A stretch of DNA of 64,000 nt from Massilia yuzhufengensis (GCF_900112225.1 NZ_FOLD01000015.1:1-64000), one strand, 5' to 3'. Counted from the first letter of the stretch, positions 1 through 8,401 are shown. The notes: generated by a model not told the origin, from the sequence alone. Numbers and translations are program-made.

Positions 1-303
1 GCCCAGCGCTATAAGGAACGCTGGGGCATCGAACTGTTCTTTAAGTGGATCAAACAGCATTTGAAGATCAAGTCGTTCCTGGGCCGCTCGGAAAATGCAG
101 TCAGAATCCAGATCCTGACTGCCCTGATCACTTACTTGCTCGTGGCTCTGCTGCACCATTCAAGGCAAGCCACCAACTCGCTGTGGGACTTTCTCTGCCT
201 GATCAGCGCCACCCTTTTCCAACGTCCTGACGCGGAAGCCGCTGCTGTCCGAAGGCGACGAGAATGGCAGACGCACGCCAAAAATCAGGGGTGCCTATTC
301 TGA
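1..303 (+). CDS. IS4-family transposase, C-terminal part
   Basis: The reading frame is open from the first base of the window, so the N-terminal part lies outside. The visible 100 residues carry YKERWGIELFFKWIK, which fits the Y-(2)-R-(3)-E-(6)-K signature around the catalytic glutamate of IS4-type DDE transposases, followed by a hydrophobic helix typical of the C-terminus. The enzyme would catalyse cut-and-paste transposition of its own element. Whether the element is intact cannot be judged from here. No clear terminal inverted repeat is recognised between the stop codon and dsbA. Family assignment is fairly sure; activity is unknown. Confidence 0.85.
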   Translation, partial: AQRYKERWGIELFFKWIKQHLKIKSFLGRSENAVRIQILTALITYLLVALLHHSRQATNSLWDFLCLISATLFQRPDAEAAAVRRRREWQTHAKNQGCLF

Positions 304-337
304 TGAAGAGGTCAACAGAATTATTCCGGACAGCAGT

Positions 338-410
338 GGGCCTGCGCCGGGATGACGGTCTTAAAGCTAACTAAGCAAGCACACCGTCGTTCCGGCGAAG
401 GCCGGAACAA
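338..410. repeat. REP-like inverted pair (family A)
   Basis: A unit with core CCGTCGTTCCGGCGAAGGCC at 384-410 faces an inverted, slightly diverged unit at 338-358. Related units lie at 22627, 38866, 41991, 42045 and 42117. Each contains a short GC-rich palindrome, as in REP/BIME elements. It occupies the gap between the transposase and dsbA. Confidence 0.6.
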
Positions 411-571
411 TGCCACTGGCATTGTTTCGCCCAAGTCAGATCCGTACCCGCCAACGTAACAACCCCCGTTAATTCCGTAAGCAAATGCAAAATTCCCCCC
501 TTCCCACGAAGGACAAGCCAAAAAAGTGGTAATCTCCCGGCGTTTGCTCAATCAATTGTGGAAGGAATCCC

Positions 572-1234
572 ATGCGTTCACTGCGTTTTGCCCTCATCGC
601 CGCCACCATGGTCGCCAGCGCTGCCTTTGCCTCGCCGGCCGATCCGAAGAACGGTGTCGATTTCCAGACGCTGGCCGCCGCGCAGCCGGTCCAGGCGACG
701 GGCAAGAAGGTCGAGGTCATCGAATTCTTCGCTTACCACTGCCCGGCCTGTAATGCGCTGGAGCCGGCGTTCAACCAGTGGGTCAAGAAGCAGGGTGACA
801 ATATCGTCCTGCGCCGCATCCACCTGCCGTTCCAGGGCCCGGCCGATCCGGAAGCCCACCTGTACCTGACGCTCGAAGCGATGGGCAAGGTCGAGGAATA
901 CCACCACAAGATCTTCCGCGCCGTGCACGTCGAGCGCAAGCGCCTGATGACCGACGACGCCATCATCGACTGGGCCGTCAAGAATGGCCTGGACCGCGCC
1001 AAGTTCATGGAAACCTGGAACTCGTTCGGCGTGACCACCAAGCTGCGCCGCCTGGGCCAGGTGCAGAGCAGCTACAAGGTCAGCGGCACCCCGACCATCG
1101 TCATCGACGGCAAGTACGTGACTTCGCCAGGCCAGGTTGCCGAAGGCAACAAGATCCAGGACGGCAGCCAGGTCATGTCGGCCACCACCCAGGTGCTCGA
1201 CGCACTGGTTGCAAGGGCGGCAAAAACGAAATGA
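572..1234 (+). CDS. dsbA: Periplasmic thiol:disulfide interchange protein DsbA
   Basis: This 220-residue protein has a Sec signal peptide (about residues 1-20, ending AFA) and a thioredoxin fold with active site C57-P-A-C60 in FFAYHCPAC. The cis-proline loop is GTPTIVIDGKYV near the C-terminus. It should oxidise cysteine pairs in newly exported proteins and be reoxidised by DsbB. The ATG at 572 is preceded by GGAAGGA at good spacing. The dipeptide between the cysteines is PA rather than the usual PH, which would be expected to change its redox potential. The following small membrane protein overlaps its stop by 4 nt, so the two are probably co-transcribed. Confidence 0.93.
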   Translation: MRSLRFALIAATMVASAAFASPADPKNGVDFQTLAAAQPVQATGKKVEVIEFFAYHCPACNALEPAFNQWVKKQGDNIVLRRIHLPFQGPADPEAHLYLTLEAMGKVEEYHHKIFRAVHVERKRLMTDDAIIDWAVKNGLDRAKFMETWNSFGVTTKLRRLGQVQSSYKVSGTPTIVIDGKYVTSPGQVAEGNKIQDGSQVMSATTQVLDALVARAAKTK

Positions 1235-1560
1235 GCAAGGACGTGGAACGCGAAGTCCTCAAGATGTACGATGGGTCCCGGCCCAACGAGGAGGACCTGT
1301 TCGAGACCAGCCATGTGAACCACGTGGCCTGGTCGCTGGCGGCGTTCTTCGCGGGCGTGGCGATCTGGCTCTGCATTGCTCTCGTCAATGCCGAGAACCA
1401 GCGCTACGCCCTGATGACCAACAAGTGCCCGGACCCGCTGTTCAAGGGCGGGATCGACAAGGCCTGCCTCGTCACCGTGCATTCGCGCGACCACTGGTGG
1501 GAACACCTGTGGTACGGCATCACGCACGTGCGCACCGTCCCCGAGACCAGCCAGCGCTGA
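1231..1560 (+). CDS. Small single-span membrane protein, unknown function
   Basis: A 109-residue protein with a charged N-terminus, one hydrophobic segment (about residues 32-52) and a C-terminal part rich in Trp and His with two cysteines (in NKCPDP and KACLV). The start codon overlaps the dsbA stop in an ATGA arrangement, so translation is likely coupled. If the C-terminal part lies in the periplasm, its two cysteines could be a DsbA substrate; this is speculation from the context. No family was recognised. Confidence 0.7.
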   Translation: MSKDVEREVLKMYDGSRPNEEDLFETSHVNHVAWSLAAFFAGVAIWLCIALVNAENQRYALMTNKCPDPLFKGGIDKACLVTVHSRDHWWEHLWYGITHVRTVPETSQR

Positions 1561-1575
1561 TCTCCCGCGCTGGCC

Positions 1576-2166
1576 CTACGGGGTCAGCGCCTGGCGTTCT
1601 TCCAGCGACAGCACCTGCGGCGACCTCAAAGGCTCGCTGCTGCCTGGCTTGAAGAACGGATTGTCCTTGTAGCCGCCGCCCAGGCGCGCCTTCAGCAGCA
1701 TCACACTGACCTTCACCCCCACCCACGCCAGGCTGGCGGTGCTCGCCGGTACCGGCGCGGCCGCCGACGCGGTTTCGGCCCGCGCCTTGAGCGGCCCGAA
1801 TGCGCGGTCGAGTTCAGCATCCGGCGCGTCCAGGCAGGCCCGCACGACCCCGGCATAGGACATGCGCGGGTTGCGCGGGGTATTGGCGATGGGCGTGCGG
1901 CAGCAGCCGGCATACCAGCGGTACAGGCCTTTCGGGCTGAGCGACATGCAGGCCAGGTGTTCGACGCCTTCGCTGAAACGCACGGCGGCGGGCAGGGTGG
2001 CCGCCACTTCGGTGCCGCCCGCCGGGTCGAGCACGTCCGTGCCGAGGAAATGCCCGTAGGCCTGGCAGTCCTTGCAGTAGCACATGGCGCGCGCGGCGAC
2101 GCCCTGGGTGTCGACCTGGCCGCGGACCTGGCCGCAGCGGCAGCGCAATGCCATCGTCATCGTCAT
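1576..2166 (-). CDS. DUF6151-type protein, related to GFA zinc-binding proteins
   Basis: A 196-residue cytosolic protein with an N-terminal cysteine cluster (CRCGQVRG, then CYCKDCQAY) and a later GCCRTP motif. This pattern resembles glutathione-dependent formaldehyde-activating (GFA) proteins and the DUF6151 family, where such cysteines bind zinc. The substrate is unknown. The start region is a short ATGACG repeat giving three in-frame ATGs; the first has an AGGAG ribosome site at suitable distance and overlaps the upstream stop codon by 4 nt (ATGA). It is the last gene of a minus-strand operon led by the kinase at 3957-5258. Confidence 0.75.
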   Translation of the reverse strand: MTMTMALRCRCGQVRGQVDTQGVAARAMCYCKDCQAYGHFLGTDVLDPAGGTEVAATLPAAVRFSEGVEHLACMSLSPKGLYRWYAGCCRTPIANTPRNPRMSYAGVVRACLDAPDAELDRAFGPLKARAETASAAAPVPASTASLAWVGVKVSVMLLKARLGGGYKDNPFFKPGSSEPLRSPQVLSLEERQALTP

Positions 2167-3062
2167 CGTGGTTCTCCTGGACAGCCGGGTTGGACGCAGA
2201 ACCAGGCCGACACCAGCACGACCTTGCTCGCGAGTTCATGGACGGACGTTTCCGTCCCTTGTTCAGTATAAGTCCGCAGCCGCACCGTCGAGCGGCGCTC
2301 GCTGTCGCCGCCCAGCGCCGGCAGCCATGTCGACGGGTCCCACCAGGACGCGCCATGCTCGGCGGTGACTGCCTGCCAGCTGCCCTGGTCGGGCAGCTGG
2401 ACGTCGAGCACGTCCTCGCCGGTGTTCACCAGGGCGGCGATGCGCGCCGGCGCGCCGAGCTCGACCAGCTGCACCGACTGCTGGCCGGTGAATTGACCCT
2501 CCCATTGCACGGTGCCGCCGATGGCGGGGAAGCGGATGCTGATTTCTTTCGATACCAGGGCGATGCGGCGCCGGTTGGGCGAGACCCGCAGCAGCGCACC
2601 GGAGGCGCCGCAGGCGGTGCCGGCCAGGCGCTTGCCGGTGGCGCGCTGCAGGATCACGGCTTTCTGGCCGTTGCCGGAGGCGACCAGCACCAGGTCGCCG
2701 TCCAGCGCCAGCGCCATCATGTCCCAGGCGCGCTCGCCATTGCCCAGCGCCAGGGTCTGGCGGCGCACCCACTTGTCGCGGCTTTCCAGCTGGTCCGGCG
2801 CGATGCCACAGTCGAGGAACTGGCCCATATAGGCCGCGTACAAGGCTTCATAGCCGGGGAAGGAGGCGAGCGGCACGGCGCCCGGCAGGGTGCGCACAGG
2901 CCGGTCGATGGCGGCGCGCCGCCCGAGCAGGCGCGGCGGCGTGTCGGCGCCGGCGTAGATGCGCACTTCGCGCGGCTTGTCCAGCACCAGCGCCAGGTCG
3001 GCCGCCGTGGCGGGCGCGCCGATGGCGAGCGCAAGGAACAATGCGAATAGGCGCCGGCTCAT
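2163..3062 (-). CDS. Exported protein of unknown function
   Basis: A 299-residue protein with a clear signal peptide (MSRRLFALFLALAIG, cleavage probably after ATA). The mature part has beta-rich, propeller-like stretches such as ALALDGDLVLVASGNGQ and a C-terminal tail. The ATG at 3062 was chosen because the signal peptide begins there; a TTG 18 nt upstream would add six residues and overlap the preceding gene. It sits 7 nt after the monooxygenase-like gene and overlaps the DUF6151 gene by 4 nt. Periplasmic location is inferred; no family was recognised. Confidence 0.65.
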   Translation of the reverse strand: MSRRLFALFLALAIGAPATAADLALVLDKPREVRIYAGADTPPRLLGRRAAIDRPVRTLPGAVPLASFPGYEALYAAYMGQFLDCGIAPDQLESRDKWVRRQTLALGNGERAWDMMALALDGDLVLVASGNGQKAVILQRATGKRLAGTACGASGALLRVSPNRRRIALVSKEISIRFPAIGGTVQWEGQFTGQQSVQLVELGAPARIAALVNTGEDVLDVQLPDQGSWQAVTAEHGASWWDPSTWLPALGGDSERRSTVRLRTYTEQGTETSVHELASKVVLVSAWFCVQPGCPGEPR

Positions 3063-3069
3063 CGGACCA

Positions 3070-3369
3070 TCAGGCGGCAAGGCTCACCGCGGTGTAGTGT
3101 TCGACCGTGGGGAAGGGGTCGTAGAAGTGGTGCAGCAGGGCTTTCCATTGCTGGTAGCCGGGCGAGCCGCGAAAGCCCACGGTGTGGTCTTCCAGCGCCT
3201 GCCAGTTCACCAGCAGGACGTAGCGGTTCGGTTTTTCCAGGCAGCGCTGGAGCTGGTGGGAGAGATAGCCCGGCATGCCGGAAATGATACCCGAAGCCTG
3301 GCGGAAGGCCGCTTCGAATGCGTCTTCCTGGCCCGCGCGCACGTCGAGGGTGGCGACTTCGAGGATCAT
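3070..3369 (-). CDS. Antibiotic biosynthesis monooxygenase (ABM)-fold protein
   Basis: A 99-residue single-domain protein beginning MILEVATLDV and containing the ABM pattern of a beta strand, an FEAAF helix, a PGYLSHQL strand and a central LLVNWQALEDH strand, followed by F-P-x-V near the end. ABM proteins are small ferredoxin-fold dimers that oxidise quinol-like or other hydrophobic substrates without cofactors, or act as heme-degrading relatives. The substrate here is unknown. The ATG at 3369 overlaps the stop of the LptA-like gene (ATGA). A longer in-frame extension upstream runs across that gene in another frame and is not real. Confidence 0.75.
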   Translation of the reverse strand: MILEVATLDVRAGQEDAFEAAFRQASGIISGMPGYLSHQLQRCLEKPNRYVLLVNWQALEDHTVGFRGSPGYQQWKALLHHFYDPFPTVEHYTAVSLAA

Positions 3370-3938
3370 GGCGTCCCCGCGCCGGCTGCCGCTTGCGCCG
3401 GCGCGCTGCGGCGCGGCTGCAGGATGATGGTATTGCGCCCGGCGCCCGGACGGTCTTCGCCGGTGTTCGTATTGCGCAGGGTGAAGACCTCGGTGCGGCT
3501 GTCGTAGGAAATGTACTCGCCCTCGGCCTGCTGGGACGGGCGGCCGTCGATCGTGCGCTGCATCTTCGCCGCCGAGAACAGCTTCACGGTGGCGGAGCGC
3601 TCGTCGTATTCGATGCGCCGGGCTTCGCCGTCCATCCATTGCTCGCCGGGGCCGTCGCCCTTCTGGCGAAAGCGCACCTTCTTGCCGGGGTCCGCTTCCA
3701 AGGTCACCCGCTGGTAGCCCTCGGGCGACTGCTCCACGCGCCCGCTGTCGGCGTCGATGCGCAATGTCCCGCGCGTGAGGTCGACGCCGCCGGACATCGT
3801 CATGATGCCGCTCAGGCCGTTGGCGTCGCAGGAACGGCAGTTGATCCTGGTGGGCTGGAAGGCGTCGTTCTTTTCGGCCGCGGCCGGCATGGACGCCAGC
3901 AGCAGGACAGGAAGGCAACGGGAAAGTAAACGCTTCAT
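3366..3938 (-). CDS. LptA/OstA-like periplasmic protein
   Basis: A 190-residue protein with signal peptide (MKRLLSRCLPVLLLASMPAAA) and an OstA/LptA-type repeat region: GIMTMSGGVDLTRGTLRIDAD, VTLEADPGKKVRFRQKG, ARRIEYDERSATVKLFSAA and EGEYISYDSRTEVFTL. LptA forms the periplasmic bridge that carries LPS to the outer membrane. The normal lptA neighbours (lptB, lptC, rpoN) are absent, so this is probably a paralogue rather than the essential LptA. An unusual CRSC motif precedes the first strand. It starts 18 nt after the kinase stop, so it belongs to the kinase operon and may answer envelope signals. Confidence 0.7.
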   Translation of the reverse strand: MKRLLSRCLPVLLLASMPAAAEKNDAFQPTRINCRSCDANGLSGIMTMSGGVDLTRGTLRIDADSGRVEQSPEGYQRVTLEADPGKKVRFRQKGDGPGEQWMDGEARRIEYDERSATVKLFSAAKMQRTIDGRPSQQAEGEYISYDSRTEVFTLRNTNTGEDRPGAGRNTIILQPRRSAPAQAAAGAGTP

Positions 3939-3956
3939 GGCAGTCTCTGGATAAGG

Positions 3957-5258
3957 TTAGACGGGCAGGGTGATGACGAAACGCGCGCCGCCCAGCGGCG
4001 AGCCCTCGGCGCGCAGGCTGCCGCCGTGCAGGGCCACCGCCTTGCGCGCGATCGACAGGCCCAGGCCGAAGCCGCCGGTGGCGCGGTCGCGGCTGCGGTC
4101 GAGCCGGTAGAAGGGGTCGAAGATCTTCTCGCGTTCTTCGTCCGGGATGCCGGGGCCGTCGTCATCGACCGCGATCTCCACCGCGCCATCGCTGCGGGAG
4201 GCGGACAGCACAATGCGGCCGGCGGCGTACTTCTGGGCGTTGCGCAGCAGGTTGCAGACGGCGCGCGCCAGCAGGCGGGCGTCGATCTCGAGTTCGCCCA
4301 GGTCGTCCGGCACGGTGCAGTCGAGCTGCTGCGGGGAGGGCGGCAGCATCTGCGTGCAGCCGCGCAGCACCGGCGCCAGCTCGGCCAGTTCGGCCTGCAG
4401 GTTGCGCGCGCTCTCCAGCTTGCTCATATCGAGCAGTTCGTTGACCAGGGAATTGAGCTCGCGCAGGTCGCCTTCCATGGCGCCGATGCGCCGGCTCAGG
4501 TCCGGGTCCTTGGCGCGCGCATCGAGCAGCTCCAGCGCGAATTCCAGCCGCGCGATCGGGGTGCGCAGCTCGTGCGACACCGAGTGCAGCAGGCTTTTCT
4601 GCGCTTCCAGCAGATCCTCGATGCGGTCGGCCATGTGGTTGATGCGCTCGGCCAGCGGATAGATGCTGGCGGACGGCTTCATCTGCGAGCGCGCGGTCAG
4701 CTTGCCGCTGCCGAATTCGTCGGCCACCCGCGACAGCGACTGCAGCCCCTGCCAGTGCGAGCGCGACCACAGCGCGATCGGCACCAGCAGCGCCACCGCG
4801 ACGATGATGTAGCGCAGCGCTTCCATGATGAGCGCCTGCTTGACGTCGACCGGCAGGTTTTGCGCGCGCAGCACTTCCTCGTGGCTGCCGATGTAGCGCT
4901 CGCCCTCGAGGTCGACCCGGCGGTAGAAGCTGCGGCTGGACGGGTCGAGTACGATCTCGCCGCGGTCCAGCGCGGCGCGGCGGCTGTCGGGCAGCGCGCT
5001 GCGCGCCTCGCCCAGGGCGATCAGGTCGTAGCGCACCTCCGACACTTCGCGCACATTGTTCAGGCGCGTGAGCCAGTCGTCGGTCGCCGCCTTGTCGACG
5101 TATTGTTCGAGCAGGAAGATCTGGGCCGCCGCCTGGCGCCGCGCGATGTCGTCGAGCGGATCGCCGAACAGGCGGCTGAACGCGAAGTAAATGACGAAGG
5201 TGGCCGCCGTGATCGACAGCATGACCAGCACGAAGAAGCGGAAGAAAATCCGGTTCAC
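3957..5258 (-). CDS. RstB-type sensor histidine kinase
   Basis: A 433-residue kinase. Two membrane segments flank a periplasmic sensor of about 120 residues, followed by HAMP, HisKA (SVSHELRTP; phospho-His at about residue 229) and HATPase (NLLRNAQKYA, DDDGPGIP, GGFGLGLSIA). The H-box context matches RstB-type kinases. A GTG at 5258 has AGGA seven bases upstream; an ATG at 5273 would add five residues but lacks a ribosome site. Its likely partner is the RstA-type regulator at 8402-9091, separated from it by three plus-strand genes. The kinase leads an operon with the LptA-like, ABM, exported and DUF6151 genes. Confidence 0.88.
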   Translation of the reverse strand: MNRIFFRFFVLVMLSITAATFVIYFAFSRLFGDPLDDIARRQAAAQIFLLEQYVDKAATDDWLTRLNNVREVSEVRYDLIALGEARSALPDSRRAALDRGEIVLDPSSRSFYRRVDLEGERYIGSHEEVLRAQNLPVDVKQALIMEALRYIIVAVALLVPIALWSRSHWQGLQSLSRVADEFGSGKLTARSQMKPSASIYPLAERINHMADRIEDLLEAQKSLLHSVSHELRTPIARLEFALELLDARAKDPDLSRRIGAMEGDLRELNSLVNELLDMSKLESARNLQAELAELAPVLRGCTQMLPPSPQQLDCTVPDDLGELEIDARLLARAVCNLLRNAQKYAAGRIVLSASRSDGAVEIAVDDDGPGIPDEEREKIFDPFYRLDRSRDRATGGFGLGLSIARKAVALHGGSLRAEGSPLGGARFVITLPV

Positions 5259-5456
5259 GTGCCCATCCTGCATAACTGGCGGTTACGACGTGCTGCCCAC
5301 ACCATAGTATCTCCTTGGCGGCATTGTATAGGAGCAATCGATCGCGTGCGACTTACAAATTGATGACAATTCCTCGACAGTTCGAGGGGGAATAGATCGC
5401 CGGGAATTCTTACTATGCTCATACATCAGGTTCAGGTTTATCTGGTTTTCCGTTTG

Positions 5457-5491
5457 CCCGCCTGATATGCGAGTGTCCGGCGGGTTTTTTT
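5457..5491 (+). terminator. Intrinsic terminator between divergent genes
   Basis: Stem CCCGCC (5457-5462) pairs with GGCGGG (5479-5484), followed by seven T. It points rightwards but lies 60 nt before the plus-strand lipoprotein gene and upstream of the divergent kinase, so no annotated gene ends into it. It may end a short leader or small RNA. Confidence 0.65.
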
Positions 5492-5550
5492 ATTCATAAG
5501 GAAACGATCGGTGCCATCCAGCGCCGGCGACGTATGGGGAGAAGAAGAAC

Positions 5551-6774
5551 ATGAACATGGTTGGACGCATCCTCGTTACCGCCTTCGTGGCCGGCGCTAC
5601 CCTGTCAGCTTGCGGTGGCGGCAATGACGGCCCCGCCGTCATGCGGAACCAGCAGGCGGGACAAGGCATCGCCGTAGGCGAGCCGAACGGTGGCGTTCCG
5701 GTCGTTTCCGAGTACATCAAGCTGGCACAAGAGGCCTCGTGCGCCTCGACCCGTAATAACTTGTACCTGATCGACAGCAAGTACGTGCTGTGGGACCGCG
5801 CCGGCGACTGCGCCGACAATGCCCATGGCCAGGCGCTGATGGGGGCGACCCCGCAGGCCGTGCTGTGCAGCGCCGGCGACAGCATCGCCGGCCCACGCAC
5901 CAGCTGCACCGATGCGGGCCTGCGTCCGCTGTTCGACACCATACTGGCCAACCTCGGCAAGCCCGACCTGGGCCTGGGGAGCAGCCACAAGGTAGAAGCC
6001 ATCAGTTTCCTGCCCAAGTCGGGCACGCCGATCGCCTTCAAGCCCTTCGTGAGCGACAGCTTCTCGAACATCACCGCGCCGCGCGAGGTGGTCGTGAAGG
6101 ATGCCGCCGCCTGGGCCGCCCTGTGGGCCGAGCACAGCAAGACCCGGATGGCGGCGCCGGAATTCGATTTCACCCGCAATATGCTGGTGGCCGTGTTCTC
6201 GGGCGGCGCCAATGCCGGTTGCCGCACTTTCAACGTGGTCTACGCCGGTTCGCACAACGGCAAGCTGCTGGTGGAAATCGACGACCGCGACGTCAGCCCG
6301 GTCGCCATCTGCCCGGCGGTGGTGACCCAGCCGATGCAGGTGGTGTCGGTGCCGCGCACCGACGCCCCGGTGGAGTTCCGCCGGATCGTGTCCGAATTCG
6401 TCAACTTCAAGTCGGTCGAGCCGCTGCTGCGCACGCAAGTGACGACGGCGCGCAATGTCGTGGTGCGCGACGAGGCAGCCTGGGCCGCCCTGTGGGCCGA
6501 GCATGCCGGCAAGGACGTGGCCCTGCCCAAGGTCGACTTCAGCCGCCAGATGGTGGTCGGCGTGTTCCGCGGCGCCCAGCCGGACGGTTGCCGCAGCACC
6601 GGCATTTCGTCGGTCGGTTTTGACCAGGGCAAGCTGCGGGTGGTCCATACCGACACCGTGCCTGGCCCGGGCGTGATCTGCACCATGGCAATCGTCTATC
6701 CGGCGCACCTGGTGACGCCCCCCCGCAGCGAGGCCCCGGTGGAGTTCGTTCAAAATATCCGTACCCTACAGTAA
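5551..6774 (+). CDS. Lipoprotein with two tandem PrcB_C-like domains
   Basis: A 407-residue protein with a lipoprotein signal (LSAC, Cys21). Residues of about 180-278 and 303-402 are an internal duplication: each copy has VVV(K/R)D.AAWAALWAEH, then a P.(F/V)DF.R.M(V/L)V.VF..G segment and ends (T/S)(D/E)APVEF. The pattern resembles the PrcB C-terminal domain found with proteolytic complexes. The residues between the lipid anchor and the first copy are Cys-rich and unassigned. It is followed by MipA/OmpV and an exported protein, all on the plus strand between the split kinase/regulator genes, suggesting an envelope role. Lipoprotein status is well supported; the domain assignment is inference. 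Confidence 0.75.
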   Translation: MNMVGRILVTAFVAGATLSACGGGNDGPAVMRNQQAGQGIAVGEPNGGVPVVSEYIKLAQEASCASTRNNLYLIDSKYVLWDRAGDCADNAHGQALMGATPQAVLCSAGDSIAGPRTSCTDAGLRPLFDTILANLGKPDLGLGSSHKVEAISFLPKSGTPIAFKPFVSDSFSNITAPREVVVKDAAAWAALWAEHSKTRMAAPEFDFTRNMLVAVFSGGANAGCRTFNVVYAGSHNGKLLVEIDDRDVSPVAICPAVVTQPMQVVSVPRTDAPVEFRRIVSEFVNFKSVEPLLRTQVTTARNVVVRDEAAWAALWAEHAGKDVALPKVDFSRQMVVGVFRGAQPDGCRSTGISSVGFDQGKLRVVHTDTVPGPGVICTMAIVYPAHLVTPPRSEAPVEFVQNIRTLQ

Positions 6775-6842
6775 CAATTCGTGAGAGTTTTGCTTGCTCG
6801 ACGTAAAATATCGGCATGCCGAACTCCCCGATTGTTGAAGAC

Positions 6843-7688
6843 ATGAAAAAGCTTTTCGCCCTGGTCCTGGCTGTCTCCGGCAGCGCCGCAAGCGCACAGA
6901 CGCCGACCACCAACCCGATGCCCGATGGCAGCCGCGATATGTACGCGGGGCTGGGCATCGTGTCGGCGCCGCGCTACGACGGGGCGGACCGGCGGAAAGT
7001 CTCGGCACTGCCGGTGCTCCAGGTCCAGTGGAGCAATGGCGTGTTCGTGTCGGGCATGAGCGCGGGCATGCACCTGTCCGGCAGCCCGACCGCCGAATAC
7101 GGCCCGCTGCTGGCGATCCACCCGCGCCGCAGCGAATCGGGCTTCGGCGGGCGCATCGGCGATGTCCAGGGCGCGACCCTGCTGCCGACCTCCGTGCGCG
7201 AGACCATGAGCCGCACCAACCGGCTGGCCGGCATGGACGAGATCAAGGCGCGCCCGGAGCTGGGCGGCTTCTTCAATTACTACGTGACGCCGGAATGGCG
7301 CCTGACCAGCAGCCTGCTGGCCGGCGCCGGCAACGACCGTCATGGCGTGCGCGCCGAAGTCGGCATCCAGCGCCTGGCGCTGCAGCTCGCACCGCACCAC
7401 ACGGTGTCGGTATCGGCCGCCATGCAGTTCGCCAACCGCGCCTACGTGCATGAATATTTCGGGGTGAACCCCGGCCAGGCTTTCGTGAGCGGCAATCCCG
7501 AGTACCGCCCCGGCGGCGGCCTGAAGGACGTGCGCATCGGCGCGCGCTGGAACTGGGTGCTGACGCCTTCCTGGATGCTCACCTCGTCCGTGCAGGCCAC
7601 CCGCCTGGCCGGCGACGCCCGCCTTAGCCCGCTCGTCGAGCGGCCCAACAACGTGACGGTTTCGACCGCCTTCGCCTACCGGTTCTGA
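6843..7688 (+). CDS. MipA/OmpV family outer-membrane protein
   Basis: A 281-residue protein with signal peptide MKKLFALVLAVSGSAASAQ and a beta-barrel-like mature part ending in an aromatic residue (VSTAFAYRF), as expected of an outer-membrane barrel. The motif MYAGLGIVSAPRYDGADRRK and the later long strands match MipA/OmpV, a family of outer-membrane proteins first described as a scaffold for murein synthesis enzymes. The ATG at 6843 is preferred because the signal peptide begins there; an ATG nine codons upstream has no signal character. MipA genes commonly sit beside RstA/RstB-type regulators, as here. Confidence 0.85.
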   Translation: MKKLFALVLAVSGSAASAQTPTTNPMPDGSRDMYAGLGIVSAPRYDGADRRKVSALPVLQVQWSNGVFVSGMSAGMHLSGSPTAEYGPLLAIHPRRSESGFGGRIGDVQGATLLPTSVRETMSRTNRLAGMDEIKARPELGGFFNYYVTPEWRLTSSLLAGAGNDRHGVRAEVGIQRLALQLAPHHTVSVSAAMQFANRAYVHEYFGVNPGQAFVSGNPEYRPGGGLKDVRIGARWNWVLTPSWMLTSSVQATRLAGDARLSPLVERPNNVTVSTAFAYRF

Positions 7689-8386
7689 TGATGCGATCCG
7701 CACACGCCACCGCCTGCGTATGCCTGTTCGCCACGGCCAGCCTGGCCATGGCGCAGGCGCCTGCGCCCGCGTCGGAATGGGCGAGCTACCGCGACGCCTA
7801 CCGCGCGGTGGTGGTGTTCGAAAAATACGGCGGCGCCAAGAACCTGCTGCAGAACCAGCTGCAACTGCTGCCGCGCGAGCGCGGCGTGCTGGGCGAGGGC
7901 GTGCAGCTGGTCCTGACCGGCAAGACCGTGCAGACCAGCCTGGCCCTCGACGCGCTGGGGCGCGGCGTGCTGCCGCTGGTGAAGGCGGCCTACGATGAAA
8001 ACGCCGTGCTGGCGCCGAACCGCCGCATCGGGCCTTTCAGCCTGCGCGCGCGCGTGACGATCGCCCCGCAGGCCGACAATACCTATGACACGGCCGACCT
8101 GCGCGCGGCCTGCGAACAGGCGCTCGCCTTCACCCGCCATGTGGACGCCAGCGCGCGCACGCGCCAGTGCACCGGCGTGCGCCTGGTGTTCCCGAAGAAG
8201 GGTTTCGACACGTCGGTCAAGCTGCGCCGGGCCGAGGGCGAACAGGCACTGGCGGTGGCGCCGGGGGCGGCCTTCGCGGGCGACCCCGATGCCGACTTCC
8301 CGGTGGTGAGCTACCGCTTCGGCAGCGAGCGCGCCCAGCTCATTACCTACAGCGCGCCGCTGGCGATCGTGCCGGTGTTCGAATAA
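7688..8386 (+). CDS. Exported protein of unknown function
   Basis: A 232-residue protein with a signal peptide (MMRSAHATACVCLFATASLAMAQ). The mature part contains WASYRDAYRAVVVFEKYG, a central basic region and a Cys pair (RAACEQAL and RTRQCTGV), and it ends with beta-like strands. The start overlaps the MipA stop (TGATG), so the pair is probably translated together. Its end is separated from the convergent regulator gene only by a GCGGGC/GCCCGC hairpin at 8387-8401. No family was recognised; the location is probably periplasmic. Confidence 0.65.
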   Translation: MMRSAHATACVCLFATASLAMAQAPAPASEWASYRDAYRAVVVFEKYGGAKNLLQNQLQLLPRERGVLGEGVQLVLTGKTVQTSLALDALGRGVLPLVKAAYDENAVLAPNRRIGPFSLRARVTIAPQADNTYDTADLRAACEQALAFTRHVDASARTRQCTGVRLVFPKKGFDTSVKLRRAEGEQALAVAPGAAFAGDPDADFPVVSYRFGSERAQLITYSAPLAIVPVFE

Positions 8387-8401
8387 GCGGGCGATGCCCG
8401 C

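Noticed and set aside
2148..2166. Short ATGACG repeat at the DUF6151 start as a phase-variation tract
   Set aside because: Only two to three units of a 6-bp repeat; changes would keep the reading frame, so no on/off switching is expected.
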